The notes beneath the pieces were generated by a model that was not told where the DNA came from, ran no database searches, and was given only the letters and a program-made list of their open reading frames with translations. This document shows, one piece after another, positions 62,263 through 64,000 of a stretch of 64,000 nt of DNA (position 1 is the stretch's first letter; each line of letters begins with the position of its first letter). A program made the translations under genes and the position numbers. Source of the stretch: Lantana camara (lineage: Eukaryota; Streptophyta; Magnoliopsida; Lamiales; Verbenaceae); contig CM074856.1 in NCBI GenBank assembly GCA_037501455.1, positions 98,136,001 through 98,200,000 on the forward strand, in the 5' to 3' direction.

Positions 62263-64000
62263 TCCTTAAGTGGTATCAGAGGCCTAGGTTGCAAAACCGG
62301 GGTTTCTAGCGTCGTGTCGTATCAAGTCTAGGTTGTACGGCATAGGAAAAACTTGTCAACGTGTGCATTTCATTGAATTTGCATAGTTGATTGTTACAAA
62401 CTATTGGAAATTACTTGCAATATGTGATTTTCTTTCAATTGCGTTGCTTTAGGTGTTGCACTTTGTTTTTAATATGCCATGGTTGATCTAAATACATGCC
62501 ATAAGCATATACTAACCTACATGCATCTATATCCGAGTTGAATTCTTGATTATAGAAGGTCATCACACTATTAAGGCAACTATCAACCTCAATCACATGT
62601 TGCTTCTATCAAACTAACGAAGAGATTATGGGGTCATCAAGATTAAAAGTCGGGTGTTGGATCTTCGCAGCCTACCAAATGGAACTACACCTCTCTCCTC
62701 AACCTCATGATAGAAGGCTTTCAACCACGGAGAAGTTATCAACGTCACTCTCTCAATAAATTTTGAAAATCATCAACATATGGGCATCGTGGGGACCCAA
62801 ACCACCACTTTAAAGGATACGTAACACAATGGGGTAGGCGTAGGATTTCTAACCATCAAATCATGAAGACACTTAATGCAAGATCGAACCACTCACAGCT
62901 CATCACCGAGACCTTAGATGTTGAAGTAATTGATTAAAAACAAAGACAAAAAATGGGAAGTTCAAGGATACCATCCGGTTCGGATCTAGATATAAGGTGT
63001 ATCAAAAGTCCCCTAATTAGGATGTATGGAATGGAGTCTTGCCGATCATGTGGATTTACTACAGAATCGAGTAAGGGAGCTTAATCGATACAACAATTAC
63101 TGTGGATCAACGAGTGGACATAAACGGAGATACGAAGGAAAGCTGAAAGACTTTGAGTTATATCACCTTCTCGGGACTTCAAGACACGCAGTGATACAAG
63201 AAAGCAAGTAAGGATCGAAAAGCATCATAAATGACCGAGCAGCGCTCAATCTTACAACTTATGCTCGCAACATCGGGATCAAAGGATGGGATATCATACT
63301 AAAACTGCTACTATGGTGACAGGTCTATTGCATTTATGGCACGCGTATCATACATTGCATTGATATATTTTGATTTTATTTTATGTACTTTAATATCATG
63401 ATTTCATTTGTGTAGCATGTTTAAATGTAAAATATGTGCTACACACATTGGACATTCTAACCCGACATGCATCAATTTAGTGTTTATTTGTTAGGATGTC
63501 TTCCCCGTTCTATATTTCAACTACTACTTTGATCAAAGTTCTACCGAATCGAGTTGAAGAGGATCATTTTGGCCAATAGGGTTCAGACAGAGATGGGAAT
63601 GGAATTTTAGAAGCTAAAGGGAGTGGAGTTACTTCGGGCTGTTCGGATTAGATAAGAAAAGAAAACAAGACTTTAAACTTCAAGAGGATTAGAAGAAGGA
63701 TTTAGAAAGTAAAAGATTTGGGTCGCTATTCAGGCCAATCGCTTCTAATTAAATGTAAACAATACTATGAATAAATCCTCTCACGAGGGTTTCTCGATCA
63801 AGGAAAGGCCGCTTCAGGGGAATAAAGAACTCCGATTAAGGGATAGAGTCCATTAGGTGAAGGCAGAATTTTTAAGGGGGTAAAGCACGATTGTACGGTT
63901 GTGCTCGAGAGAGTCACTTCTAGTAGGAACAATGGAAATGCAAGTCTGAATAAGTATGAAAGCCTTAGTGATGGTGATAGGAGCAGAATAAGATGGCTTT
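62263..64000 (+). other. Internal region of right-hand element (partial), non-coding
   Basis: The leader (GGTTGCAAAACCGGGG, TAGGTTGTACGGCATAGG) and the GGTGACAGGTCTATTGCATT block near 63317 match element I (near 2059) and the array internals. A 61-codon frame (63026-63211) shares a short stretch with the array frame at 31260-31484. The hairpin array would lie beyond the window edge. Confidence 0.75.
62271..62282 (+). other. Primer-binding site, right-hand element
   Basis: TGGTATCAGAGG: one mismatch (last base) to the consensus TGGTATCAGAGC; 8-nt spacer TCCTTAAG. Confidence 0.85.

Larger units (their letters stand above)
58087..64000 (+). mobile_element. Right-hand non-autonomous LTR element, continues past window
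   Basis: 5' LTR (58087-62262), PBS and 1.7 kb of internal region. The leader and internal sequence match element I and the array internals, and no gag-pol is visible. Left flank is CTAGG (58082-58086); the right end is outside the window. Confidence 0.82.

Overview
This window is repetitive plant nuclear DNA, most likely from a flowering plant. I see no host gene, tRNA or rRNA in it. Almost all 64 kb is nested LTR retrotransposons of one Ty3/gypsy superfamily. Shared signatures are: LTRs beginning TGTAACGCCCCG or TGTGACG and ending GGTGCTACA; an 8-nt spacer; a primer-binding site TGGTATCAGAGC matching the 3' end of plant initiator-Met tRNA; a purine tract before the 3' LTR; and 5-bp target duplications. 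The only convincing protein-coding gene is a 1503-residue Gag-Pol with a C-terminal chromodomain (20761-25272).

Layout. 1-7357: element I, non-autonomous, plus strand, its 5' LTR cut by the window edge. 7363-9470: truncated minus-strand LTR. 9471-13117: LTR II, PBS and a stub of internal region. 13118-14811 plus 43465-43892: LTR III, split by a large insertion. That insertion (14812-43459) is a minus-strand tandem array LTR-internal-LTR-internal-LTR, with three LTRs of 4018/4018/4019 bp and two 3.2-kb non-coding internals, flanked by one TGATT duplication. Its first LTR is split by an intact 10.15-kb chromovirus (17832-27984, TSD AAATC). The other two array LTRs preserve the empty site. 43893-44376: truncated TRIM at a deletion breakpoint. 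44377-48275: leader, PBS and LTR of a minus-strand element V. 48276-48290 plus 51680-53430: LTR IV, split by a solo LTR (48291-51674, TSD CATAT). 53431-56430: LTR fragments. 56431-58086: unclassified non-coding DNA with a G-box cluster. 58087-64000: another non-autonomous element running off the right edge, its LTR carrying an intact TRIM (60635-61185, TSD TATAT).

How the parts relate. The non-autonomous elements (about 3.2-kb internals, no gag-pol, 3.4-4.0-kb LTRs, LARD-like) share LTR ends, PBS, spacer and post-PBS leader with the chromovirus. They may therefore depend on such an element for proteins (inference).

The most interesting signals are non-coding. First, an LTR domain of about 180 nt has four stems whose paired bases change together between lineages, which indicates a conserved RNA structure. 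Second, a 65-76-nt segment in ten LTR lineages is bounded by splice-like AG and GT signals. Third, lineage-specific GC palindrome or hairpin arrays sit at comparable LTR positions. Fourth, an array of GAGAGA/TCTCTC hairpins lies near the 3' end of the non-autonomous internals. All alignments, counts and pairings were made by eye.
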